A DNA stretch of 64,000 nt from Irineochytrium annulatum (Eukaryota > Chytridiomycota > Chytridiomycetes > Chytridiales > Chytridiaceae): NCBI GenBank assembly GCA_027600665.1, contig JADGJL010000008.1, positions 123,487 to 187,486 on the forward strand, written 5' to 3'. Position 1 is the first letter of the stretch, and each line of letters begins with the position of its first letter. The translations under genes and the position numbers were made by a program. Positions 1 to 8,129 of this stretch are shown piece by piece. The notes under the pieces are model-generated. The model was not told the origin of the DNA, made no database searches, and saw only the letters and a list, made by a program, of their open reading frames with translations.

Positions 1-281
1 TTCTCACTATCTGTTTTGGTTGTTGCCTGATCGCCAGTCGAGGTTTTAGTTTCCTTGGCTTCAGAGGATGGAGTACTGATCGATTTGTTATTGCTCTCTG
101 TCTTCACTTCACGCTCTGCAATTGGCTGCTCTTGTTTTAACACCTCTACGGATTCTACGTTTGCCGTGTTTACTGACGTGGTGTCACCTTGCTGTGTTGA
201 TTGCGCATTCACAGAACCAACTGCAAATGCCTGAAAAACGGCTAAAGCGGTAAAAATGGATAATTTCTTCTTCATATTCAT
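1..281 (-). CDS. Secreted protein of unknown function, N-terminal part only
   Basis: An open frame runs off the left edge of the window. It begins at an ATG preceded by AAGGAG about 13 nt upstream. The first ~25 residues form a typical signal peptide: a lysine cluster, a hydrophobic core, and a likely cleavage site after VNA. The ~65 residues that follow are rich in S, T, Q, E and K and look like a disordered linker. No domain is visible before the edge, so function cannot be assigned; a cell-wall or extracellular protein is the reasonable guess. Confidence 0.7.
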   Translation of the reverse strand, partial: MNMKKKLSIFTALAVFQAFAVGSVNAQSTQQGDTTSVNTANVESVEVLKQEQPIAEREVKTESNNKSISTPSSEAKETKTSTGDQATTKTDSE

Positions 282-711
282 GCGTTGTCTTTGGCTCCTT
301 CTACTCTCTAGTTATTTATTTACAACCCCTCAAAAACTCATAGTATTAGACGCTAGATTCAGGGAAAAGTTTCTAAATCAATTGAAAATTATGGATTTTG
401 ACAACGATCTTTCAAACTTTGGTTATAAGTTCTTGAATAAAAAGCCTCTTTTGAATAATCATCTTGATTTTGCACAACATAATCCATGTCTTTCTAGCAA
501 ACTACTGAACTATCTCACGTATGAAGCGAATATCCAACAAATTAAAAGAAAACTTACGGTTAAGGTGGAACCTGATAGCGAAATTGATGTGAGTCTCCGT
601 CAACGCATAAAGTGCACCTCGTAGAATTTCATCGGATCAACCATGGGTTAACCAATGTCCATTCTAATGGGTGCACTTCAAATAGTTTCGGACCTTATGA
701 TCTACTGTTCT
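282..711. other. Gene-poor intergenic stretch
   Basis: 430 bases, AT-rich, between two minus-strand genes. A forward frame of 122 codons (256-624) overlaps the neighbouring signal-peptide gene, lacks a ribosome binding site and resembles no family, so it is not called. A 9-bp inverted repeat AAGTGCACC / GGTGCACTT lies at 610-618 and 670-678, far apart and without a T-run; its role is unclear. No terminator, RNA gene or other ORF is convincing. Confidence 0.5.
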
Positions 712-1191
712 TTAATTCCGTACTACAGGAATCCACATTTCACCATATACCAAACCGTTTTTCTCTCCCATTTCAACTGTTGTATTCGGACCGCCAACAT
801 AGGCATAATCCTTTTCTGCGGGAAGGGCTTGACCAAAGGCAATGCCAGTAAGCATATTACTGAGCGCATCAGCCGTCTCTGCTTCACCCTTCACAACAAG
901 GTATTTTCCCTTAGGAAATTGAATTACTCTCGTTGCTTCTGGCAGAGATTCTTCTGTCATGACCCCAGCATAATGCATCATCTTGTTATTGACTGCTTCG
1001 TTTACAGCGAAAATATAGTCATTAGTAGCTAGGGACTTTAATGTGTCCAGGCTTCCATCCTCTTTCACAGTGGACCAAAAATCCGCCTTCTCCTTGCTGA
1101 TACCAGCATAGTCTGTGTAGTCGCTTTTAAGTTCTGTTCCAATACCTAAAACGATAAAGCTGTCTTTTTCTTCGAAATGATAATTACTCAT
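712..1191 (-). CDS. GyrI-like effector-binding domain protein
   Basis: 159 residues that match a stand-alone GyrI-like/AraC effector-binding domain (the SOUL/GyrI fold of Rob and BmrR C-termini, often annotated 'integron-associated effector binding protein'). Visible hallmarks are the start FIVLGIGTELK, the central FPKGKYLVVKGEAE strand-turn and the terminal GEMWIPVV. These proteins bind small hydrophobic or cationic molecules; no DNA-binding domain is present. It is divergent from the WYL regulator at 1297, with a 105-bp shared promoter region, so that regulator probably controls it. GAGGA lies ~12 nt before the ATG. Confidence 0.8.
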   Translation of the reverse strand: MSNYHFEEKDSFIVLGIGTELKSDYTDYAGISKEKADFWSTVKEDGSLDTLKSLATNDYIFAVNEAVNNKMMHYAGVMTEESLPEATRVIQFPKGKYLVVKGEAETADALSNMLTGIAFGQALPAEKDYAYVGGPNTTVEMGEKNGLVYGEMWIPVVRN

Positions 1192-1296
1192 GGTTTACAC
1201 CGTCCTCTTTAAATTTTCAATTGATTTGTGTTTTCACTTGATAGGTTTATAATAACCTTAAATCATGTCAGAATATGATACTGTTTAGGGGGGCCA

Positions 1297-2271
1297 ATGA
1301 AGAAAGTTGAACGCATAAACATCATCACGCGGTATATCAATAACCGTGCACACTTTACCATCTCTGAAATCATGCGAGAATTTAATATTTCTCGTTCAAC
1401 AGCCATTCGAGATATCAGAGAAATTGAAGCCATGGGAATGCCACTTGTCGCTGAAGTTGGGCGGGACGGAGGTTATTTTGTCATGAACAACTCGCTCCTG
1501 CCCACGGTTCGTTTTACCGATAATGAAATCAAAGCGTTATTCATTGCCTTTATGGCGACAAGAAATCAACAGCTTCCTTATCTGAAGAGTCGTCAATCTT
1601 TGGCTGAAAAATTATTAGGCCTTATCTCAGAAAATCAGCAAGATGACCTTGTGCATTTGAATCAAATATTGCTTTTTGAAGGGACCAATCCCCATAATCC
1701 AGACTTGCTTGATCTGTCAGACCTGCCTCACCCTACCTTGGAAAAACTCATCCAAATTCTTCTTATAGAACGTTATTTGTTAGTTACTGTCCAAGAAGAG
1801 AAGAAAACAAAGTCCTATCCCATCGTGCTCTTACACCTTCATCATCAAAAAGGCCATTGGATCATTGAAGGTTTTGACTTGGAGGAAGAAAATAGACGCA
1901 TCATATCTGTCGACAACCTCATCCGTGTAGAAGCATACCCAACGAAAAACAGACGGAGTACGAAAAAGATTGTAGAACAACTAAAACGAAATGCGCAGGA
2001 AGAGGTCATCAACCTTGTTCTGGAACTTGGCCCAAAGGCGATTGCCCAATATAAAAAGTACCATCCTTTAAAGTTTTCAATTGCCTATACGAATCCGTAC
2101 CAAACTACAGCCCTTCTAAAGGCATTTACGAATGTTCATAACTTAGACGAATTAACTGAAATCACCAATTGGTTGCTTTTTCTAGGTGAAGATATCAAAG
2201 TCAAGGAAGTTCCGGAGGAAGTCCTGAACGCTGTACAAGAGAGATTAAACCTATACCAGTTGAAGCAGTGA
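1297..2271 (+). CDS. WYL-domain transcriptional regulator (YafY/DeoR-type HTH)
   Basis: 324 residues. Residues ~4-60 are an HTH_11/DeoR-type helix-turn-helix (FTISEIMREFNISRSTAIRDI) followed by the winged GYFVMNN segment. Residues ~140-230 carry the ligand-sensing WYL-like region and ~235-320 the C-terminal extension typical of YafY regulators. The family usually represses the adjacent gene and responds to a small ligand. The start follows an AGGGGGG ribosome binding site. It faces away from the GyrI-like gene at 712-1191, the standard layout for a regulator and its target. The operator was not identified. Confidence 0.85.
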   Translation: MKKVERINIITRYINNRAHFTISEIMREFNISRSTAIRDIREIEAMGMPLVAEVGRDGGYFVMNNSLLPTVRFTDNEIKALFIAFMATRNQQLPYLKSRQSLAEKLLGLISENQQDDLVHLNQILLFEGTNPHNPDLLDLSDLPHPTLEKLIQILLIERYLLVTVQEEKKTKSYPIVLLHLHHQKGHWIIEGFDLEEENRRIISVDNLIRVEAYPTKNRRSTKKIVEQLKRNAQEEVINLVLELGPKAIAQYKKYHPLKFSIAYTNPYQTTALLKAFTNVHNLDELTEITNWLLFLGEDIKVKEVPEEVLNAVQERLNLYQLKQ

Positions 2272-2295
2272 GCGCTCAGTACGAAAAACCAAAAA

Positions 2296-2316
2296 AAGCC
2301 GCTATGTTAGCGACTT
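2296..2316. terminator. Intrinsic terminator, convergent
   Basis: AAGCCGCTA and TAGCGACTT form a 9-bp stem (one G-T type mismatch) around TGT, with an A-run on the left that gives a T-run for minus-strand transcripts. It lies between the convergent WYL regulator and MFS gene and belongs to a hairpin family repeated elsewhere in this window (3715, 28976, 58285, 63638). Confidence 0.75.
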
Positions 2317-2382
2317 GTTATGGAATCATATTCATTATGCCTCACGCCTCACGCCAATCCTTGGCGAGTTGTTCCTTCTATA

Positions 2383-3612
2383 TTAAAAGTCAGCATTAGA
2401 CTGGGCATGATTAGGTGTATGCTGCGAGATTTTTTTAACGAGTAGAAAATAAGTAACAATGGCAATGACACTGGTCATTAACAAAGTGAGTCCTAACGGG
2501 ACGGCAGTGTCCTCACCTGCGATCCCGACCAGAGGAGCAACCAATGCACCCAGTAGAAAAGGAACAACGCCGAGCAGTGCTGCAGCACTGCCGGCCATCT
2601 TAGCTTGACTTTCCATAGCCAATGGGAATGCAGCTGTAGACGTAATACCGATTGAGCACACGAAGAAGAACAATGGAATGACCAAAGCGAAAAGTGGACC
2701 ATGAACCAAAGTTACCACCAAAGCCGCGACACTTGCTATTAAAGCAAGCCATAGCCCGGATAGTAGAAGCGTTTGCTCAGGGATACGTTTGGCCAATCGA
2801 CCCACAATTTGAGAACCGATGATCAAGCTGATTCCATTCGAAGCAAACAATATAGCAAATACTGTGGGCGTAACACCATATATATTTTGGTAAATAAAAG
2901 GTGTTCCTGCTACATAAGCAAAGACCCCTGCCGTCATAATTCCCTGTGCGAGCATATAGCCAACAAACGTGCGGTCACGCAGAAGCATTCTGTAATTACC
3001 CAATTGCTGTTTGAAGTCGGGAACCATACGTCTTTCGGCCGGGTGTGTTTCTTTTAAGCTCCACTTGGTCATGATCAATAAGAAAATCCCCAGGAATGAA
3101 AGCGAGATAAACACGCCAATCCATGTCGTGAAGGAAAGAATGCCACTTCCCGCAATCGGTGCTGCCAAAGGCCCCAAATTCCCTACAAGCAACAGCAAAG
3201 AGAAAAATTTAGTGAGCTCATGTCCACTATATAGATCTCTAGCTATCGCACGGGAAATGACAATTCCTGCTGATGCCGCAAATCCTTGCGTGAAACGAAA
3301 CAAAATCAATAGTCCGATATTCGGAGCAAACGCACATGCCAAGGAACAAATAATGTAGGCTGCCATGCAGATCAACAATGGTCTCCGTCTACCGTACGCA
3401 TCACTCAAAGGACCCATCACGAGTTGTCCTACACCTAGTCCTAACAAACAAGCAGTAAGACTAAATTGTACAAGTGATGCCGTTGTATTCATATTTTGTG
3501 CAATCTCCGGGAAAGCCGGTAAATACATATCAATCGTAAATGGACCTAATGTAGAAAATAAACCTAGCAGTATTGCGAGTCCAAAAACATTCCAATTCGT
3601 GCTCTTCGCCAT
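2383..3612 (-). CDS. MFS drug-resistance exporter, Bcr/CflA family
   Basis: Twelve predicted transmembrane segments. The first helix carries the Bcr/CflA signature GPFTIDMYLPAFPEIA, and the loop 2-3 motif GPLSDAYGRRRPLL is the MFS motif A. Family members export bicyclomycin, chloramphenicol, sulphonamides or small metabolites by proton antiport; substrate cannot be read from sequence. I chose the inner ATG at 3612 (MAKSTNW), because GGAG lies 12 nt before it and the longer frame adds a non-hydrophobic extension. Monocistronic, bounded by hairpin terminators on both sides. Confidence 0.87.
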   Translation of the reverse strand: MAKSTNWNVFGLAILLGLFSTLGPFTIDMYLPAFPEIAQNMNTTASLVQFSLTACLLGLGVGQLVMGPLSDAYGRRRPLLICMAAYIICSLACAFAPNIGLLILFRFTQGFAASAGIVISRAIARDLYSGHELTKFFSLLLLVGNLGPLAAPIAGSGILSFTTWIGVFISLSFLGIFLLIMTKWSLKETHPAERRMVPDFKQQLGNYRMLLRDRTFVGYMLAQGIMTAGVFAYVAGTPFIYQNIYGVTPTVFAILFASNGISLIIGSQIVGRLAKRIPEQTLLLSGLWLALIASVAALVVTLVHGPLFALVIPLFFFVCSIGITSTAAFPLAMESQAKMAGSAAALLGVVPFLLGALVAPLVGIAGEDTAVPLGLTLLMTSVIAIVTYFLLVKKISQHTPNHAQSNADF

Positions 3613-3714
3613 GATAAATAAAATCTCCAATTCCTCATATAATTTTGCAAGCCTAATCGGAGTATAAGACATAGAGTTAACTGTAGGTCAAGTCTTGAGG
3701 TTATTAAAACAAAA

Positions 3715-3737
3715 AAAGTCGCTAATTAAGCAACTTT
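3715..3737 (-). terminator. Intrinsic terminator downstream of the 77-residue ORF
   Basis: AAAGTCGCT-aatt-AAGCAACTTT hairpin with a seven-A run on the left, giving a T-run on the minus strand. It closes the transcription unit of 3808-4041. Imperfect copy of the hairpin family listed at 2296. Confidence 0.65.
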
Positions 3738-3807
3738 GGATGGAAGATTATTAAATTGTGTAACACTAATTAGAACCATTCGGAGGAATATTCCGGGATT
3801 GTTTGTT

Positions 3808-4041
3808 TCAGACACTATGTTTTTTTCGACAAACACTAATGATCGAAGGAGATAAAGGATTGAACGGTGTTTTATCCCAGTCCGAATATTGATGTTTGAT
3901 CCAATCACGGAACGTGACCCAGTGCATAATCTGGTGACTTGTATCATACGTCTGTGTACCTGATACCTTGACTGTAATTCCATCTTTATCAATAAACTCT
4001 CCCAGGTGCTTTCCTCTTCGTTGGATAAATCGGTCCTTCAT
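3808..4041 (-). CDS. Small protein of unknown function (77 residues)
   Basis: 77 codons with a basic start (MKDRFIQRRGKHLGEFIDKDG) and an aromatic-rich middle (HWVTFRDWIKHQYSDW). I recognise no family. No strong ribosome binding site precedes the ATG. Support for a real gene comes from its own downstream hairpin with a T-run and from the palindrome and divergent gene (VOC protein) immediately upstream. It may be co-regulated with the VOC gene. Only moderately sure that it is translated. Confidence 0.45.
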   Translation of the reverse strand: MKDRFIQRRGKHLGEFIDKDGITVKVSGTQTYDTSHQIMHWVTFRDWIKHQYSDWDKTPFNPLSPSIISVCRKKHSV

Positions 4042-4062
4042 TATACCGGTTATTTCTAACTC

Positions 4063-4092
4063 TTACATAATCGCATGTAACCGATTATGTAA
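4063..4092. promoter_or_regulatory. Perfect inverted repeat, likely operator
   Basis: TTACATAATCG and CGATTATGTAA are exact reverse complements (11 bp each) separated by 8 bases. The element sits in the 111-bp divergent intergenic region between 3808-4041 (minus) and the VOC gene (plus). It has no T-run and is centred between two starts, so an operator for a dimeric repressor (MarR/ArsR/TetR size) is more likely than a terminator. Confidence 0.6.
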
Positions 4093-4152
4093 TTTTGAAT
4101 TGAGGTAGAGTATAGTAAGAGTGTTCAAAATATACTCTAGGAGGCTGCAGCC

Positions 4153-4557
4153 ATGTCACAAAATATCTGGATGAACCTGCCGGTGAAAGACGTTGTGAAA
4201 TCCACGACCTTTTTCAATGAGATTGGATTCCATGGGAAGAATGTTGGTAACGAGAGAGCCCAGCTTGTCATTGGCCAAACAACGATCATGCTGTTTCCAG
4301 ATGCAGCGTTTGAGAAATTTACAGGTTCAAAAATCACAGATACTTCTCACAGCGCAGAAGTTATATTTTCCATTGGTGCTGACAGCAAAGAGGAAGTTGA
4401 TGCTTTTATTCGAAAAGTAGAGATTGCCGGAGGAACCATCTTTGGCAAGCCGGGTGAAACGGATGGCTGGATGTATGGCGCAGGATTTGCCGACCTGGAC
4501 GGTCACCGATGGAACCTGCTGTATATGGATGAGAGCAAAATGCCGAAGGGTAATTAA
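4153..4557 (+). CDS. VOC-superfamily protein (glyoxalase/bleomycin-resistance-like)
   Basis: 134 residues with two beta-alpha-beta-beta-beta modules of the vicinal oxygen chelate fold: NLPVKDVVKSTTFFNEIGF near the start and AGFADLDGHRWNLLYMD near the end. The final Glu/Asp-containing strand and the GHRW segment fit the metal-binding edge of the family. Members include glyoxalases, fosfomycin or bleomycin resistance proteins and isomerases; the exact substrate is unknown. AGGAGG lies 8 nt before the ATG. Monocistronic, ending at a strong bidirectional hairpin. Confidence 0.85.
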   Translation: MSQNIWMNLPVKDVVKSTTFFNEIGFHGKNVGNERAQLVIGQTTIMLFPDAAFEKFTGSKITDTSHSAEVIFSIGADSKEEVDAFIRKVEIAGGTIFGKPGETDGWMYGAGFADLDGHRWNLLYMDESKMPKGN

Positions 4558-4626
4558 ATTGTCGGTAACCTTTTTAAAATCACTGGCGTTGCAGCTTCCG
4601 ATAGAATCATCATCTTGATCCTCGAA

Positions 4627-4687
4627 CAACAAAGAATGATAACACCAACTAACCACTGTTTTAGCAGGTTGTTGTTATCATTCTTTG
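4627..4687. terminator. Bidirectional intrinsic terminator
   Basis: A 17-bp perfect stem (AACAAAGAATGATAACA and its reverse complement) between the convergent VOC and TetR genes. Confidence 0.85.
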
Positions 4688-4749
4688 TTATTTTACCTAT
4701 CTAATTACCACTCAGTAATCCTCGTTACTGTCTCCATTGCTTCACACAC

Positions 4750-5430
4750 CTACTTCTCCTGCTCCTTGACCACTTGTTCGATCCCCAACAATATAAGCTT
4801 CAAGCCGAACTCGAACGCTCCGTCAGTTCCCATCACCTCAAACATACCGCTCTTATACATCCTGCTGAATATTCCAGCTTCCTTCTCACTCATGGCGTCC
4901 AGAAGGTGAATCATCTCTTCACCCTGAAGTTCCTCGTTGTCCTTAACAACAGCAGAGATATTACGCTGATGCTGGTAATTGTCCAGAACGAAGTAAAACA
5001 CATAGTTCACAAGCGTGAGCACGGCCTGTAGTTTTTGTTCTTGCTCTAGTGGCGTCGATTCCATGCAGAGCAATATGCGGTTGGTGAACCGGATCATGTC
5101 CGGTTCGTGGGGTAGTGTCATCATCATGAGCTGGGTAGAACACGGGTATCGGCTGAGTACATTCCGTACAGTTATCGCAAGCCCTTCCATCTGTTCCTTC
5201 CAGTTCCCATCAGTCTGAAATTCATCCAAAATAATTTTGGATATCTGGTTGGCTAACCGTTGGTAAAGTGCCTGCTTGCTCTTGAAGTACCAATATAGAG
5301 ATGGAGCCTGAATGCCCAGCTTGTCTGCCAAACGCCTCATGCTGAATTTTTCAATGCCCTCTTCTCCCAAAAGCTCCCATGAGGTTTCCAAAATCTTATC
5401 TTCCGAAATCTGAGGCTGTTGTTTTTTCAT
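4750..5430 (-). CDS. TetR/AcrR-family repressor of the adjacent MATE pump
   Basis: 226 residues. Residues ~10-60 form a TetR HTH with the recognition segment SMRRLADKLGIQAPSLYWYFKSKQALYQ. The rest, including HEPDMIRFTNRILL, resembles the TetR_C tetracycline-repressor type ligand-binding domain. It is divergent from the MATE exporter at 5547, and three operator-like repeats lie between the two starts, so it most likely represses both genes and is released by a drug-like ligand. The ATG follows GGCGG, a weak ribosome binding site. Confidence 0.88.
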   Translation of the reverse strand: MKKQQPQISEDKILETSWELLGEEGIEKFSMRRLADKLGIQAPSLYWYFKSKQALYQRLANQISKIILDEFQTDGNWKEQMEGLAITVRNVLSRYPCSTQLMMMTLPHEPDMIRFTNRILLCMESTPLEQEQKLQAVLTLVNYVFYFVLDNYQHQRNISAVVKDNEELQGEEMIHLLDAMSEKEAGIFSRMYKSGMFEVMGTDGAFEFGLKLILLGIEQVVKEQEK

Positions 5431-5445
5431 CGTTATCCGCCCTTT

Positions 5446-5533
5446 AATCTAACAGTGTAAGTTTATGCTTTACAGGTTCATAAGTTCATGATAACATCTA
5501 ACACTGTAAGGTTCAATCTAACGGTGTTAGATT
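5446..5533. promoter_or_regulatory. Three TetR operator-like repeats
   Basis: AATCTAACAGTGTAAG (5446-5461), CATCTAACACTGTAAG (5495-5510) and the perfect palindrome AATCTAACGGTGTTAGATT (5515-5533) share the core TCTAACNNTGTWAG. They fill the divergent region between the TetR gene and the MATE gene. The last copy is 14 nt before the MATE frame and would cover its promoter. The match of repeat, symmetry and context is the evidence; binding is inferred. Confidence 0.75.
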
Positions 5534-5546
5534 AAATCAAAAATTA

Positions 5547-6920
5547 ATGATGAAAGTAGTGATCCACATGGATGCAGAAAACCTCCATTACTTTGAAAAA
5601 GCACCAATCGCCAAAGCTGTAGCTCACTTCGCTGTCCCAATGATGCTGGGCACGTCAATGAGTGTCATCTATTCCATCTTGAATGCCTATTTCCTTGGTA
5701 CATTGGGCAATACGGCCATGTTAACCGCGCTCGCCCTAACGTTGCCATTATTCGCAGTCATTATGGCGCTAGGCAACTTAATAGGCATAGGTAGCGGCAC
5801 ATTCATCTCTCGTTTGTTGGGTGAGAAAAAAGTGGATGATCTGAAGCATGTCTCTTCATTTGCCTTTTACAGCAGTTTAGTTCTTGGAATTATCGTACTA
5901 GCTGTTGGTCTCCCTTTGATCGGGCCTATTGTTCATGGGCTGGGGGCAACGCCCGACTCCTTCGGATTTACGAAAGAGTATGTCACAATCATGCTTATCG
6001 GTTCTCCATTTGTCATCTTGTTTTTCACGTTGGAGAATATCGTGCGCTCAGAAGGTTCAGCAATCACGTCAATGATCGGCATGATGCTCAGTGTTGTGGT
6101 GAATATTATTCTTGATGCGCTATTCATATTTGTGTTCCATTGGGGCGTGATTGGTGTCGCATCTGCAACAGTCATCTCCAACATGGTTGCAAGTGCATTC
6201 TACGCTTTCCACATCAGTTATAAGAGCCCGTTCTTAACTGTCTCCTTGAAATGGTTCAAGGTTACCAAGGAGATTGTGAGCAATGTGTTCAAAATCGGAG
6301 TTCCCGTCTTTGTAATGAGTGTTTTCTTGGGTGCCATGTCGCTTATTCTTAACCTTTTTCTTGTCGAATATGGGGATCAGGCCATTGCAGGGTATGGGAT
6401 TTCATCGCGTTTGTTGCAGTTTCCTGAGTTTATTCTGATGGGTCTGTGCGAGGGAGTCGTGCCGTTGATTGCCTTCTCATTTACAGCGAACAAATTACGC
6501 ATGAAACAAACCATTGGATTCACGATTAAAACGATTCTGGCCCTGGCTGTCCTGTTCGGCGTTATCGTTTATCTGATTTCTGACCACTTGATTGGTTTAT
6601 TTACGACTGATCCACAATTAATTGAAATGGGTAGCTATATTCTCCATGTGACCTTCTTATCCTTGTTTATTACAGGATTGACTTCGTTGTTTATTGGAAT
6701 TTTCCAAGCTACAGCCCAAGGAACTGCCGCTTTTGTGATGTCCATCATTCAAGGAATTACGCTGATTCCTGTATTGTATATCGCGAATCAACTGAATGGA
6801 TTTCATGGAGTGATCTGGTCACTTGTTATTGCGGATGCCGTCGCGTTTCTTGTAGGGGCCATCATGTTATATGCTTTGCGAACCAAATTACAGCCGGATA
6901 TGGCACAATTGGTTCAGTAA
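5547..6920 (+). CDS. MATE-family multidrug efflux transporter
   Basis: 457 residues with twelve predicted membrane helices arranged as two MatE repeats (N half from AKAVAHFAVPMMLGTSMS, C half from FKIGVPVFVMSVFLGAMS). The family exports cationic drugs and dyes in exchange for Na+ or H+. The first ATG (5547) and an in-frame ATG at 5568 (MDAENL) both lack a strong ribosome binding site, so the start is uncertain by seven codons. Divergent from and probably repressed by the TetR gene. Ends before a hairpin. Confidence 0.87.
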   Translation: MMKVVIHMDAENLHYFEKAPIAKAVAHFAVPMMLGTSMSVIYSILNAYFLGTLGNTAMLTALALTLPLFAVIMALGNLIGIGSGTFISRLLGEKKVDDLKHVSSFAFYSSLVLGIIVLAVGLPLIGPIVHGLGATPDSFGFTKEYVTIMLIGSPFVILFFTLENIVRSEGSAITSMIGMMLSVVVNIILDALFIFVFHWGVIGVASATVISNMVASAFYAFHISYKSPFLTVSLKWFKVTKEIVSNVFKIGVPVFVMSVFLGAMSLILNLFLVEYGDQAIAGYGISSRLLQFPEFILMGLCEGVVPLIAFSFTANKLRMKQTIGFTIKTILALAVLFGVIVYLISDHLIGLFTTDPQLIEMGSYILHVTFLSLFITGLTSLFIGIFQATAQGTAAFVMSIIQGITLIPVLYIANQLNGFHGVIWSLVIADAVAFLVGAIMLYALRTKLQPDMAQLVQ

Positions 6921-6934
6921 TTTTGCTGCTTGTA

Positions 6935-6976
6935 TCAGAAAAAACTACGGTACACATTTCGGTACCGCAGTTCAAC
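6935..6976. terminator. Bidirectional terminator hairpin
   Basis: ACTACGGTAC and GGTACCGCAGT pair (one mismatch) across a short loop, with an A-run on the left, between the convergent MATE and hydrolase genes. Confidence 0.65.
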
Positions 6977-6988
6977 AATGATCAATCT

Positions 6989-7972
6989 CTATTGGAGTTG
7001 TTTCATGTAAGATTTGAACTCTTCAGCGATCTCTTTATATTTCGTATGATGCAGGTAATGTGAACCTTCCATCGGGATCATCTTGCCCTGTGCAGACTGT
7101 TTCGCTTGCTCTTCGTGCAGCGGAATCCATTGTGGATTATGCTCGTTATTGGATTGAACGAATAGAAGCATTGGCATATCACGAGGGTAAGTGAGGTTTT
7201 CTCCATTTTTGAAATTGGAACCCAAGTGTTCCAGCTCATTGATCATTGTCGGATTAGTTGAGACTTGATTCGAGATCAACCTCATCTGTTCTCTGGTATG
7301 TTCGTCGTATGCAAGTGATGCATCTGAATCACCGCTTACTTTTGCAAGTACTCTCATCAGCCCTGATTGTTTAAGAAATTTCATTAAGTTCAAAGGTAAT
7401 TTAACATCCATCCCAGGTTGATTCGGAACACTGCTGTCGATCCCGACAAAAGCGGAAACTTCATCCGGATACGTGTTCACATACGTCGCTGCGTATAGTC
7501 CCGTGATGGAATGGCCCATCAAAATGTAGCGGTTAATCCCAAGCTGTTGTACAGCTTCATGAACTTCACTGACGATATTCTCCGTTGTTCTCTCCGAATC
7601 GGTTTGGTCACTTAATCCATAACCGAAAGGTTCGATTGCTACAACTCTGTAATCAGAAGTTAATTCATCGATTAACAATTTGAAGTCAATCACTGGTGAT
7701 GGGGTTCCTTGCCCAGGCAAAAGCACAATCGTTTGTTCACCGCTGCCTTGAATGGATACATTCATTTTTTTTCCATCGACATTAACATATTGGCCATATG
7801 ATTCAATTTTCTTTTTCTCAATCCCATTACTGATGGTATGAACAACAAACGTGATACCCATAAACAGCACCACTGCGCCGATAATACCACCCATTATTTT
7901 CAACCATAGCTTCCGTCTTTTACGCCCCTTAGTCCCCGTTATTGTTGTATCTTCTGTTTTTCCCACATCCAT
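6989..7972 (-). CDS. Membrane-anchored alpha/beta hydrolase
   Basis: 327 residues. A basic N-terminus (KGRKRRKLWLK) precedes one transmembrane helix (~residues 26-46), so the catalytic domain probably sits outside the membrane. The alpha/beta-hydrolase core shows the nucleophile elbow GHSITG (GxSxG), the oxyanion strand VLLPGQG and a late EGSHYLHH carrying the likely catalytic histidine. Esterase, lipase or peptidase substrates are all possible. A leader hairpin lies just upstream (7985-8021). AGGAG is only 3 nt before the ATG, so the start could be the GTG two codons in. Confidence 0.82.
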   Translation of the reverse strand: MDVGKTEDTTITGTKGRKRRKLWLKIMGGIIGAVVLFMGITFVVHTISNGIEKKKIESYGQYVNVDGKKMNVSIQGSGEQTIVLLPGQGTPSPVIDFKLLIDELTSDYRVVAIEPFGYGLSDQTDSERTTENIVSEVHEAVQQLGINRYILMGHSITGLYAATYVNTYPDEVSAFVGIDSSVPNQPGMDVKLPLNLMKFLKQSGLMRVLAKVSGDSDASLAYDEHTREQMRLISNQVSTNPTMINELEHLGSNFKNGENLTYPRDMPMLLFVQSNNEHNPQWIPLHEEQAKQSAQGKMIPMEGSHYLHHTKYKEIAEEFKSYMKQLQ

Positions 7973-7984
7973 CTTCTCCTGTCT

Positions 7985-8021
7985 CTATATCTGTAGAGCC
8001 GCTCTTGCGGCATAGATATAG
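7985..8021 (-). promoter_or_regulatory. Stem-loop in the leader of the hydrolase gene
   Basis: TATATCT ... AGATATA outer stem and GCCGC ... GCGGC inner stem around a 4-base loop end about 12 nt before the hydrolase start. No T-run follows, so it is not an obvious terminator. It could stabilise the mRNA 5' end or be a regulator site; function unknown. Confidence 0.4.
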
Positions 8022-8080
8022 TGTAACCATGTAAGATGTCCCCTTCGTGACGGGAATATGAACGGAATATGAACTGCAAA

Positions 8081-8113
8081 AAAAGAGAACTGCTTGTTAG
8101 AGCAGTTCTCTTT
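8081..8113 (-). terminator. Intrinsic terminator of the purine permease gene
   Basis: AAAGAGAACTGC and GCAGTTCTCTTT form a 12-bp stem with an 8-base loop; the seven-A run on the left is a T-run in the minus-strand transcript. Confidence 0.88.
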
Positions 8114-8129
8114 AGGGTTTAGACCATTT

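Noticed and set aside
256..624. Forward 122-codon frame at the left edge
   Set aside because: Overlaps the signal peptide of the partial secreted protein, has no ribosome binding site and no family resemblance.
610..678. AAGTGCACC / GGTGCACTT inverted repeat
   Set aside because: Arms are ~50 bases apart with no T-run; too weak to call a terminator or operator.
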